A program made the translations under genes and the position numbers. Below, in pieces: positions 33,546-43,596 of a stretch of 64,000 bases of DNA (position 1 is the first letter of the stretch; each line of letters starts with the position of its first letter). The DNA is taken from positions 248,001 to 312,000 of the forward strand of contig JAOTOM010004557.1 in assembly GCA_034440615.1 (NCBI GenBank), in the 5' to 3' direction. This DNA comes from Ashinkailepas kermadecensis. Taxonomy: Eukaryota > Arthropoda > Thecostraca > Neolepadidae. The notes under the pieces were generated by a model that made no database searches, had not been told where the DNA came from, and worked only from the letters and a program-made list of their open reading frames with translations.

Positions 33546-34435
33546 ACCGATCCTTTCACTTACAACCTTTCAAAATATTCAGCCATGTACCTTAGATAAA
33601 GATTGCAATATTTTATGTCAGATAATACCTCCTTCGGACTGCTCCTCAGCCTCAAATCGGACATCCTCCAGCCAAAACCCTTAGTTTCGGAGCTGCATAT
33701 GCAGGTGAAAAATGGTGTATTTACGGCGCCCCCTTTGACCAATGCTTCAAGGCAAGCAAAAGCTCAAACAGACTAAATACCACTGATTCAGATTGTCTCG
33801 TGATTTAGAGTAAATATCTGGGCAATGCAATGGAGAATTACATGCTTCACTTGATCCAAAACACATAAGTTGCTCCCAAAAACACACACAACGCGCCATA
33901 AACGTAGTACACCACGCCATGCGTTTAAATGTTCCCTGAAACAAAGAAATGAAGGCAGAAATGTTTTTCATTAACTCCTTACCGCCACAGTGTTCCATGC
34001 AGCAGAATCACGGTTCCCTAGCTTCTCCAAAAGCGGAAATTGGCCGAAACTAAACCACGCTTTACTCTCCAACGCGGGAATGTGCTGCTGGAATCAAACA
34101 ATATCCTATCCAGGATTAGCTTCGGCCTCCAACCGCTAGGGTGGCAATAGCCCGTCCTTGGTCGCCGATTCCGGGGAGTTTCCTATCCGTTTACTATTAT
34201 CCGTGCCAAAGGTACAGCGGACGAAGAAGAGCCGAATTGCAAAACACCGTATTAACCCAACTGACAACCCTGCATGGCATGCTTAGACTAACCCGCTACT
34301 AACAACTAACACGCGGCGGCCGGCGTTATAGGTGGTGTGAACAATTACTTCCTTGTTCGCACGGTAAAGATCCCTCGGTGCTCTTCGATAAGAGTAGGCA
34401 AAGCCGGCACCCTGGCAAAATCAACTTCTCGCCAC
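33546..34435. other. Unassigned stretch
   Basis: No gene. A segment at 34165-34212 (AGTTTCCTATCCGTTTACTA and onward) is the inverted counterpart of 31352-31395. It may be one end of an element or a separate repeat copy. Confidence 0.35.
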
Positions 34436-34700
34436 TCTCAAAACACCCCCACCCCCACCTAAACTACGAATTATTTTGTGGAGGAGTAAAGTAAAACTAA
34501 ACCATTTAAACATTAGGGAGCTGTCCCCACCCCAGACCCTCACCTAAAATTTCACGCAAACTAACGTAAAATTCCTTAACGTAAATGTCCACTTGCTTGC
34601 ACCTTGATCACAAACGCTCGCTTTATAGACAGACATGTAACGTACTCGCTTTAAAGGCGGCGCAAATGACCTTTATGGTCCGGCAGGCCTAAAAAATCCC
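34436..34700 (+). mobile_element. Interspersed element R2, copy 2
   Basis: Homologous to 16892-17156 across its length, including GGCGCAAATGACCTTTATGG and a terminal TAAAAAATC. Flanks cttctcgccactctc and tttctcgcactctc could be a diverged target duplication. Confidence 0.7.
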
Positions 34701-34923
34701 CCCCTGTACTTTCTCGCACTCTCTCTCTCTCGCCGCTCGATATACAGATCACAAGTTACGGATCTTTGAAGCTCACCATACGGACACGTCAAAAGAAACG
34801 TAGCCACCCAAGCCCCTACAGCTTAGAAATTTCCGCTAACGTAGAGCTTTCATTCGTGCTCGAAGTGGGGCGCGAAAACTGCATGGGTAGAACTGATAAA
34901 TTATTTAGTTTTAGTACGTACTG

Positions 34924-34985
34924 GTTGGTTGGTTATTTTATTTGGGCTTAGGGGCGCATCGACTGCTTCGGTCATACAGCGCCCA
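34924..34985 (-). mobile_element. Mini-retroposon, copy B
   Basis: 62 bp. On the minus strand it starts TGGGCGCTGTATGACCGAAG, closes with GCAGTCGATGCGCCCC, then TAAGCCCAAATAAAATAACC and AACCAAC. Flanks ttagtacgtactg (34911-34923) and ttagcacgcactg (34986-34998) form a 13-bp target duplication with two mismatches. Confidence 0.85.
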
Positions 34986-34998
34986 TTAGCACGCACTG

Positions 34999-36070
34999 TG
35001 TACAGCTGAGACTTCATGGGGCGTGAGCTGCCTCGGCCCTATTGCGCCCATGGACGACATAGGGAACAGCGTGGCCTCGCCTCCTTCCTCAATATACATA
35101 TGTGATGTATTGAGATACACTCAAGATTCCTCAAGATACACAAGATGCATGTGCTTTATGCAAGCTATGTGCTTAGGCACCTCAAATGACCCACCTCACT
35201 GATACCCCACTGGGTACAAGCCTTTACACCCCAAACGCGAGGACGCTAGGGGCTCCAGGAACTATTCGCGGAACACAAGGTCTTCACATGGTTAAGAGAA
35301 AGATACCACCACCGTTGTGTTCTGACGTCGCCCACCCCTTGATCCTACTGGCCGGTGCCTTGACCCAGCCCCTTCCTCCGCGACGAATCGCTGGGTCGGC
35401 ACGGGGCTATACGAACTCGCCTGCCCTTCCGGGGTACCGGCTGCCAAAATACGTGGTAATTCTGGTGCAGTTGGCACCGCATGAAGGGGAGGGGGTATGA
35501 ACCTCGATGATCCGTCAACCACGGGGACGAGTCCCGAGGGAGCCCGGGGGGGGGCTTAAGTACAAGGGAGCATGGGATTCCGATAAAAGAGCGGACGGGT
35601 AAGCCAGGGGACTTGACCTACCTGTTCGTGCGTGTTAGGGGGGGGGAAATGGATACCGGATCAGACGATGGACAGGATCGGTTAATGGATGGATGGAGAC
35701 TACGGGGAGCCATCGGAAACACTTCCGTGCTTCAACACATCTAATTGGAGCATCTGCGGTAACCCAATGGAATGCCATTCCTTGGCCAGCCGAATAACGA
35801 TGGTTGACTTCAGTGCGGTACATACTGGGCGGTGTAGCGTACGTGGACACCAGCATGTCCATCGAACAGAACAAAAAACATCTCATGCTGGAAGAATGGC
35901 GTGCGCCAAAGCGTGTGACCAGCGCTAACAGCGCTTTCAACCAACAGTTTATTGATTGATTATTAGGGCTTCAGGTCGCACGTACTACAAGGTCATTGAC
36001 CGCCCACAGTCAATTGCTCAAAACGTCGCTTTACAATATCCCCTGTACTACACGCATCCTTCGTGGTTAA
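34999..36070. other. Unassigned stretch
   Basis: Proline-rich frames on both strands (35186-35522) and a 101-codon frame on the minus strand (35635-35940) have no recognisable domain. G-runs occur at 35549 and 35639. No gene called. Confidence 0.3.
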
Positions 36071-36074
36071 CGCC

Positions 36075-36830
36075 CTAGGTAGATATAAAAAATCACACCA
36101 GATAACAAGCTGAAGAGCTTTCCGGATTCAACGACTTGTGATTGATCACCTAAGACTGTCAGGAGGGAGTGAACCTGATCGCTCCCGAAATGACGGCGGC
36201 GCACCGGGAAAAGCCTGTGGAATTAAATCAGAATGTGGCGAAATGTTAGTTCTGCACCACATCCTGGACACAGTGGCTTATTCTCCCCATTGAGTAAGAA
36301 AACATTGGGGCGCATTGGGAATGCTCTGCGCATTTGAGCCTGCACTGCTCGTCTGGCAGCATCGTTGGAGTTTATGGACGCATCGACTGCGTCGTCTGGC
36401 ACCATCGTGTTTGTTCATTGCCTGTGATACCTACGTGGCCAGGAGTCTAGCAGAGGTGGACAGCTTTCCCTACCTGATACAAAGTGAGGCCACGGAAGAT
36501 ATCACGTACTAAAGGGCTTGTGGGATTATAACTCCGAAGTGTCAAAAGGCTGCTCAACGAGTCTGATAAAATGACACGCTCTCCTCATATCTGACCTCTA
36601 TGAAGCCCAGCGCTTATACATTGCCACCAGCTCGGATGTGTAAACGGATGTAAGCTTCGGCAGCGTGAACTATCGGGTGGCCGAATCGCTTATAAAAGCG
36701 CTTCCAGACCCGGCGTCCTTCTTTGACCGACGCATCCGTGGAAGTCTTGCATAAAATGTTGATATGTGCTCCAGAGCCCGTGTTCGAAATTCATCAGGAC
36801 GAATATCCCCTTTACGGAATGTCAGTCAAG
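36075..36830 (-). pseudogene. Decayed LINE C-terminus with RNase H
   Basis: Minus-strand remnants in several frames read in order. They are TDASVKEGR (RNase H first Asp), SVYTSELVAMYK (Glu block), PGHVGITGNEQ (last block), then ARRAVQAQMRRAFPMRPN and the Cys/His segment CPGCGAELTFRHIL, ending VIFYIYLGR and a stop near 36075. This is the order of a LINE RNase H plus terminal domain. At least two frameshifts disrupt it. It is a different lineage from the RNase H LINE at 29.9 kb. Confidence 0.72.
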
Positions 36831-37059
36831 ACGAGGTATAAATGAGCGCAACCGTTGGAAAAAAAACTGACAAGGTACAACGTGAGAACATGGCATGGCA
36901 AGCTGGATGCTGCGGGAAACAGCACAATTTAATGTTCATATTTCACGATGTGCAGCCCGATGAACTGTTGATAACGAGCATAATCACACTCAGGAACAAA
37001 ATAGGTACAATTAGAAATGGAACGTGAATGCTTCATCGACACACGGCATGAACCAGGAT

Positions 37060-37210
37060 GTAGATACTTTTTTTTTTGGGGGGGGGGGAATGATGTCGAT
37101 CCAGTGTTTAGAAAGTCGTATATCCCGCTCTATTTCGAGCATAATGCATGGGGGGGGGGAATGGAAATTTTTTTTTTTATAATGGGGGGGGGGGGGAAAA
37201 CACCCTTTGG
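37060..37210. repeat. Poly-T/poly-G homopolymer tract
   Basis: Three blocks of T runs followed by G runs of 9-13 bases. They may be real simple repeats, but the pattern resembles the suspected artefact at 7131-7395. Confidence 0.6.
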
Positions 37211-37247
37211 GGGTGGGGGCGGCGGCTAGTATGTGTAAGCAGTCCGC

Positions 37248-37408
37248 TGGTTGGTTATTGGTTTTACGACACGTCGCCCGTTGATTCATATAGCGTCGCC
37301 AATCTCTCAGGCCGATTGGTCGCGGGCGAAGAGTAGCGACAGGTGAGACTCGAACCCACAACCTTTCGATTGTGAGACTAGCATCTTACCCCTAGACCAC
37401 TCGTCCCC
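37248..37408 (-). mobile_element. tRNA-derived SINE, copy 4
   Basis: Full-length minus-strand copy. Perfect 15-bp target duplication gtgtaagcagtccgc at 37233-37247 and 37409-37423. Small differences in the body (AGACTAGCATC, CAGGCCGATT) show it is not the same source copy as copy 3. Confidence 0.95.
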
Positions 37409-37423
37409 GTGTAAGCAGTCCGC

Positions 37424-38517
37424 AACTGTTAGGAATCACCTGGTTGAATATACGACACAGTCATATTTGTTTTAAACCCATCACACCCAGGAATAGGTTA
37501 TCAGGAGTACTCATCACCCTCACCACTCAACGGCACGAAGAAAGTCGCGGCACTCGCTGCTAATCATTTTTATTTGTATTGTGCAGTTATTTTTATTTTT
37601 ATGTTGCAGTGCAGACATTTTATTGTGCAGTTAATCAACAGTTCGGGCTTAGGGGCGCATCGACTGCGATGGTCATACAGCTAATCAACAGTTCAATTGT
37701 GACAATAATTCAAGTTTCAATAGTGCAACCGTGATAGACAAATTAATACAATTACGTCTTTCAGGGACAGACAGCCTAAACCGCTCTTGACCGATAGCAA
37801 TCCACGGGGCCACCATAGCTGCGCTCACATCTTCATACATCTTGGTAGGCAACAGTTCATCGGGCCTCCCTATACCTCAGTGCCTCACCATACAGCTAAC
37901 AGTCACAGGGCAAAGTACGTCTTGCCACTCACCGTACATCTGCACATCACTACAGTCACATCTGCACATCGCTGTACCGAAGCGGCGGCAGGGCAGGCCG
38001 CCTGGCCGACCTGCACCGCTGAGAGTTCGATCCCAACTGCTCCCGGGAGCTCTCGGCTCCCCGCGAGCTAAACGACAGTCAACACCCTGGCCGTCCAATG
38101 TGACGCCAGGTGCCATTGGCTATTGCGATTGCACCACGGCAGGTCACATCACGTGACAGCCCGCGACACGTCATGATCACGCGACTGACTACTCCACATC
38201 CAGGGCATCGCCTGAGGGGCCAAACTCGGCCATCAACCGTCCAGCGACCGGAAGGAGGGGACGCAATACAATGCATCTCTATGGCACATCCAAAGTGGGG
38301 TACCCATCCACTAATACGAACAGAGACACCGTACTGCAACATATGGCGACGCAGCGCCTGGCCGCATCACTTCCGACTGACGCCGCAGAGGAATCACACT
38401 GCCTCCGTCTGATCTCAGAGCCAGCTCCGGTCTCCCGACTCTCAGTGCTGCCCTCAGCACACCACAAGACACTGGTGATACCCAGCAACATGTCCCCTGA
38501 CTGACAAGCCAGCATCT
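37424..38517. other. Unassigned stretch holding a mini-retroposon
   Basis: No gene. Overlapping frames of 79-112 codons on both strands at 37787-38515 lack recognisable domains. Contains the mini-retroposon at 37645-37677. Confidence 0.3.
37645..37677 (-). mobile_element. Mini-retroposon, copy C (33 bp)
   Basis: The minus strand reads TATGACCATCGCAGTCGATG then CGCCCCTAAGCCC. The 5' GGGCGC arm and the AACC tail are both absent. Flanks cagttaatcaacagttc (37628-37644) and cagctaatcaacagttc (37678-37694) are a 17-bp direct repeat with one mismatch, so even this minimal piece looks like an insertion with target duplication. Confidence 0.8.
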
Positions 38518-38530
38518 CACTGCCAGCCGG

Positions 38531-38695
38531 TTGGTTGGTTGGTTATTGGTTTTACGACACGTCGACCGTTGAGTCATGTAGCGTCGCCAATCTCTCACGC
38601 CGATTGGTCGCGGGCGAAGAGTAGCGACAGGTGAGACTCGAACCCACAACCTTTCGATTGTGAGACGAGCATCTTACCCCTAGACCACTCGTCTC
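38531..38695 (-). mobile_element. tRNA-derived SINE, copy 5
   Basis: Full-length minus-strand copy with a 13-bp target duplication cactgccagccgg at 38518-38530 and 38696-38708. Tail extended to AACCAACCAACC. Confidence 0.95.
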
Positions 38696-38877
38696 CACTG
38701 CCAGCCGGCATCACCCATCCGAAGACCAGAGCTATGTGGTAGCATTCACCCCGCAGTCAGACATTGTTCCATGTCGACATTGCATTCCTAGATCATACAC
38801 ACATACATAGACTAGACACACGTGACATCACACACACATACCTGTCCTCACGTACCTGACATCACTCCAGTGATAAA

Positions 38878-39348
38878 CTATTCGTTAAATAGGGTGGAAT
38901 ATACCACTTTCTGAACACTCAATCGACATCCTTCTCCAAGAGGTATCGACATCTTGCTCCTTGATGCGTGCTTATGAAGTATTCGTGTCTACTTTCCAAC
39001 AATATCTCGTTTCTAAGTATCATGTCCATGCTCTCTATAAGAAATGGTGATGCACGAACATTTGACAACGCAATTTCTGGTAAAGGTAGTACGTAAAATG
39101 TGACATGGCATACAATACCAGTTTATAACATAGGTGTTATTCTCCCTATCCCGAATATAGCTCTTCTTAAATTATGAATCTCGAAACAAGTGATGAAGTC
39201 GTAAGTACATCACATACATTTCCTCAAATTTGAGTCTGAAAGACATCAAAAGCATTTTAAATGATCGTAATTCCATGGCAAATTTCGACATCCTACTGTG
39301 CTCGTTTTGACATCTCACACCTAACGAAAAACCATTATTTTAACCCTG
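38878..39348 (+). mobile_element. hAT-type MITE, copy 2
   Basis: 471 bp, starts CAGTGATAAACTATTCG, ends TTTTAACCCTG. Flanks catcactc (38870-38877) and catcacac (39349-39356) match at 7 of 8. Same family as 1164-1643 and 51192-51678. Confidence 0.9.
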
Positions 39349-39960
39349 CATCACACACATTGGCCAACGAGGTCTGCCATATCGATGCCACACCTGCAGC
39401 AGGCGGCAGTACCCGTCCCCAGGTATCGATGCACGTGTCGGCCTGAGGAAGCGTATTGTTCAATGCCCCACTGGCCTCGCCAGCCGGCGGCACTGCGCGT
39501 CGGGACTGCTGATGGCGCATCTAGACCGGCGTCGTTTTGGACCACCGGGCCGATACTTTCCCATCCCGATCATGCAGAGACTCATCGCGACATACAGGGG
39601 GGGGCTAACTGGACTTGCCAAATGAACGACTGCATACAGGGGGCTAATTATTGAAACTAAGTTGCCCCACAACCCAGCTTCGCTACATTCTGAATCCACT
39701 TACAGGCACACCCGCTACTAGCTAAACAAACTGAAATCCTCAATTCAGTCATATCTTGAGTTCTGAAGAGACTACCGACACCACTGTGCAACCACATATT
39801 TGCAGCATCTCATGCCAGGAAGCCAGTTCTGAATCCAACACTATTCAGGTACACTTGTTACTGACATAATTACCCATGCATAAACATGATCCACCACCAC
39901 CAAATCTTATCCCCTGTTGCACACTGCAAAAATAAAATCTTCACACCTGAATAATTTAGC
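39349..39960. other. Unassigned stretch
   Basis: No gene recognised; short frames only. Confidence 0.3.
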
Positions 39961-40310
39961 TACAATATTTATATTTAATGCATTCAATGACAGACTCCTC
40001 ACTATATCATCAGGCAGCATTTTCCATTGATCAACCATCATTGACTGAGAACCTGTTAGCGTTCACCTGAGCTACATCTTGGCTTGTATAAAATAAGTAT
40101 AAAACGATTTGATGACTCGATGTGATTCACTAAATTGAAGAAAAAAAACATGATTCAGATTGGCATTATCTGACCCCTTGAGTTTCGTAAACATCTCAAT
40201 CATATCACCCACGAACCTCCCATACTTCAGTAAATACATAACTTATGCCACAAGCCGGTCTCATCTTCGAAATTGCCTTGTCAACTAACAAATATGATAG
40301 CCATGTATTA
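39960..40310 (-). pseudogene. Diverged CR1-like LINE C-terminal fragment
   Basis: Parallels 40960-41260 in order: the GGCAGCnnnnTCCA(T/C)TGATCAAC segment, GACCTGTT, then ATCATATC and ATGCCACAAGCC. It is a more decayed copy of the same region of the LINE RT C-terminus and is followed directly by another LINE copy. Confidence 0.55.
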
Positions 40311-40314
40311 AGTC

Positions 40315-42010
40315 ATAGTCATAAAGTGTTGAGGCTTAATAAGAGCCACAGGGGCCCATCTGGGTTAAGCCTATCTATAAAAGGTACTAGAAATGTACAT
40401 ACTCTCACCCCAATCAATCCCTTATCCCAAGTTCCTAGGAAGTTAAATATCCCAGCCTATCTAGCACCATTCACTTGCTATTGCATAACACCCTGAACAA
40501 TTACAAGCTCCTCCCATCATACCCATTGTGCTACCATAGACAATCTCATCAGTATCACATCCCGAAGGAAGGTGCTGAATGCACTGCTAGGTACACCCTA
40601 TATGAAGTTATAAAGCATTTAGACTTAATAAGAGACCCAAGGGCCCATACAGTTAAGTCTGTAAATGGAAGGTACTATAAGCCTGGTAAAAAGACCCTCA
40701 CCAACCATCCCACATCCTGAAGAAACCAGTCCTCCAATATCCCACACACCTTTCAATGCCTATCTACTCTAGCTATCCAGCGCTACTCCCCTGAACACAT
40801 GTGGATTGAATGCCTTATCAATAATTTTCCAACTGCAACCATGCCTGCTTAAAGGGGTCTGTGCCGTGCACACTTACTTAACATAAATCTCACCCCATCC
40901 ATCACAAATTAGAATTCAAAAACAAGATTTTCCTGTGTAAAAAATTTGTCCACCCTACTTTTAAATACATTCAATGAGGAACTGCCCACATCAGCAGGCA
41001 GCCCATTCCACTGATCAACAACCCTTTGACTGAAGACCTGTTGTCGCTTAACTGTCCTACACCTCAACTTGTCTAACCTGAATTGATGACCCCTATGTGA
41101 TACTCTAGACTGAAGAGCGCCATTGGAATTGACCTGATCTAGTCCTTTAACAATTTTGTACATTTCAATCATGTCCCCCTTAATCTCCTATACTTGAGTG
41201 AGTACATATCTAATGCCACAAGCCTTTCTCCATATTCTAAGCTACCTATTCCACTGATGAGTTCAGTTACTTTGCGCTGCACTCTTTCCAACTTGTCTAT
41301 ATCTTTTCCTAGGTAGGGGCTCCAAGCTTGTAGAGAATATTCCAAGTGGGGTCACACATATGCTAAGTACAGTTTTTTTCATGACTTCCTTGCTCTTATA
41401 TATATCACACTTCTATTAATGAGTCCCAGCATTATGAGTGCCCTATTCCTAGCTGAGCTACATTGTTTTTCTGCTTTCAGGTCTTTTGAAACCAACACAC
41501 CTAAGTCCCTTTCCTCTTCAATAACATCCAGTTCCCTCCCTCCCATTGTATATCTGAAAGTCTCACCTCCAGACCCCAGATGCATAACCTTACACTTGTC
41601 ATAGTTGAAACACATCTGCGATTGATCAGCCCACTTTTTTAGGTCCTCCAAGTCCAGTTGAATATTTCTAGATTGATCACAACCGTTTGCCCAGCTTGAT
41701 GTCATCAGCAAATTTGAACACTCTATTCCTCAACCCTACCTCAATGTTATTTACAAAGGTGATAAAGAGAAGTAGCCCTAGAACAGAGCCCTGTGGTACT
41801 CCACTCAGAACATCCTTCCAATCAGATTTACATCCATTTAACATTACCCTTTGTTTCCTTCCCCTCAACCATGCTTCAATCCAACCTATAACTTTTCCAA
41901 CAATTCCATGTTGCTGTAGTTGATGAATTAGCCTCCCATGTGGAACTTTATCAAAAGCTTTGCTAAAGTCCAAGTACACAACATCCATCCTGCTTTGATT
42001 GTCTACTTCT
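40315..42010 (-). pseudogene. CR1-like LINE (family B), 5'-truncated and broken
   Basis: On the minus strand: RT blocks YLDFSKAFDKVPHGRL, GVPQGSVLG and FADD (41988-41690), the thumb (LEDLKKWADQSQMCFNYDKC, 41711-41379), the C-terminal block (YKIVKGLDQV to FTQENLVFEF, 41172-40909), then about 590 bp of 3' UTR. Frameshifts separate the three pieces. The FADD box is canonical here, unlike LINE family A. The 3' UTR is the reference for the copies at 1-832 and 55555-57000. The 5' end is lost near 42010. Confidence 0.88.
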
Positions 42011-42034
42011 TTAGTAACATACTACATGGGATCA

Positions 42035-42270
42035 TTGGTATTGCACCCTTTCTAGGATTTCTCTATCCAATTCCAAGGAAGGGCTTCATATCTGGACACA
42101 ATATTCAAAGGGGGTTCTCACAAAGGTAAAGTACATTTTTAATATCTTATTATTCTTGTGTTGAATACTCATGTTCAGATCCCTGGTATTTTATTGCCTT
42201 CTTCTATCTGAGCTGCAGTGTTTATCATGCAAGGTCCCTTGCAACTAGCGCTCTTAAACCTTTTTCCTGT

Positions 42271-42280
<10 letters not shown>
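42035..42280 (-). pseudogene. Second, more decayed LINE thumb fragment
   Basis: ATATCTGGACACAATATTC, GGTAAAGTAC, ATCTGAGCTGCAGTG and GGTCCCTTG parallel 41330-41510 of the adjacent LINE in the same order and orientation. No open frame remains. Confidence 0.5.

Positions 42281-42331
<51 letters not shown>
42279..42331. repeat. (AT)n microsatellite, left block
   Basis: About 52 bp of alternating TA, separated from the right block by the mini-retroposon copy E. Confidence 0.95.
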
Positions 42332-42522
<191 letters not shown>

Positions 42523-42524
42523 CT

Positions 42525-42800
42525 CAAGAATAGGATATTATGGGATGATATGATTGAAATGCTTAAAGTTGCTAAAGGGTTCGATCTGTCAATCTGAATG
42601 AAGATTTTCTGTTTATAGGGAGTATTGCATAGGGGCTGGATTTCTGGTTGGACAAGTCAAGTTGTAGAGCATCTAAGCGCACACAGGATTTCAGTCAAAA
42701 AGTGTTTGATCATGGAATAGGCTGCCTGGTGATATTGTGGGAGTCCCCCATTGAAAGCATTTAAAAATGGGCTAGACACACTTGTTTTGGCATTGAGAAT
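42525..42800 (+). pseudogene. LINE C-terminal fragment, opposite orientation
   Basis: The plus strand carries decayed coding for a CR1-like C-terminus: a GATATGATTGAAATG (DMIEM) block, a TCTAAGCGCACACAGGATTT (SKRTQDF) block, then SLKAFKNGLDTLVL-like. It faces away from the minus-strand LINE remnants on the other side of the AT tract. Confidence 0.55.
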
Positions 42801-42954
42801 CTTACTTTTGAGTTCTAATTGTTGGTGGATGGGGTGAGATGTATGGTAGTAGGTGTACACTGTGAGTGTGCAGGCTCCTTTTAGCAGGCACTGATGGAGT
42901 TGGACAATTACTGACAGGGCATCAGTGTTCTTTTGGGGGTTCTTTCTACAATAC

Positions 42955-43105
42955 ATCTGACTGCTGGGTCATGTAGCATCACCAACACCTCAAACCAGTT
43001 GATTGTGGATACTCAGTAATCCTGCAGATTGTGGGGTTCAAACCCATGATCTTATGACCAAGGGTCCAGCTCTCTACTGACTGAGACATCATGACATCCC
43101 ACATT
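42955..43105 (-). mobile_element. Old SINE with a different tRNA head but the same 3' domain
   Basis: On the minus strand: TCTCAGTCAGTAGAGAGCTG (A-box region), ATCATGGGTTTGAACCCC (B box), then CAATCAACTGGTTTGAGG and GTTGGTGATGCTACATGACC. The last two parallel ACCAATCGGCGTGAGAG and ATTGGCGACGCTACATGAC of the main SINE family. The head resembles a tRNA-Lys-type gene (CTCAGTCGGTAGAG pattern) rather than the main family's head. Decayed; no clear target duplication. Confidence 0.62.
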
Positions 43106-43153
43106 ACCCTTCATTACCAAACAGTACCATAACACCAATAGCAGTACCATACC

Positions 43154-43400
43154 TGTTTTGTCCTGAGCACAGCCCATCTAGCGGCCGAGTGAGGAACTCG
43201 GGGTTTCACGCCCAGCCGGCAGAGGGGTCATCCGGTGACCCCGGCCGACCGGCGGGGAGTCGTGTTGCGTGAGGAGTCGAGAGCGGACTGGTGTCAGAGC
43301 GTCGGATTGTGCTTTGCGTTGATATAATACTAAGTGCCTTGCCCGCCGCTGGTGCGTGTTTGTGACCCATCGGAAGAGGAAGACAGGAAGGGATAGAACA
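43154..43400 (+). mobile_element. 5' LTR of a Ty3/gypsy element
   Basis: 247 bp, starts TGTTTTGTCCTGAG and ends GGATAGAACA (TG...CA). Four differences from the 3' LTR, about 98.4% identity, so the insertion is young. The target duplication atacc lies at 43149-43153 and 48209-48213. A TATA-like GATATAATAC lies at 43321-43330, likely part of the LTR promoter. Confidence 0.96.
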
Positions 43401-43596
43401 CTTGGCGACCAGGATGAGACGGAATAGCGGAGGATTCTGCATACCTGTTCGGACTGGCGGAGTGCTGCGTTTGGGTCGGAGTGACAGACGCACCTGTTGG
43501 CAGGCACTGCGGACGCGTTCTACCCGCGGTGTTGTGCGTGCTTAGCGCATCTGGGAGGACTGCCGGTCGGCTGCTGTGACTCCGTGACTACATCGC
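43401..43596 (+). promoter_or_regulatory. Primer binding site and 5' leader of the gypsy element
   Basis: The primer binding site begins with TGGCGACCAGGATG at 43403, two bases after the LTR, as expected for a tRNA primer starting with the complement of CCA. I cannot name the tRNA with confidence. The remaining leader is non-coding up to the Gag start. Confidence 0.6.
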
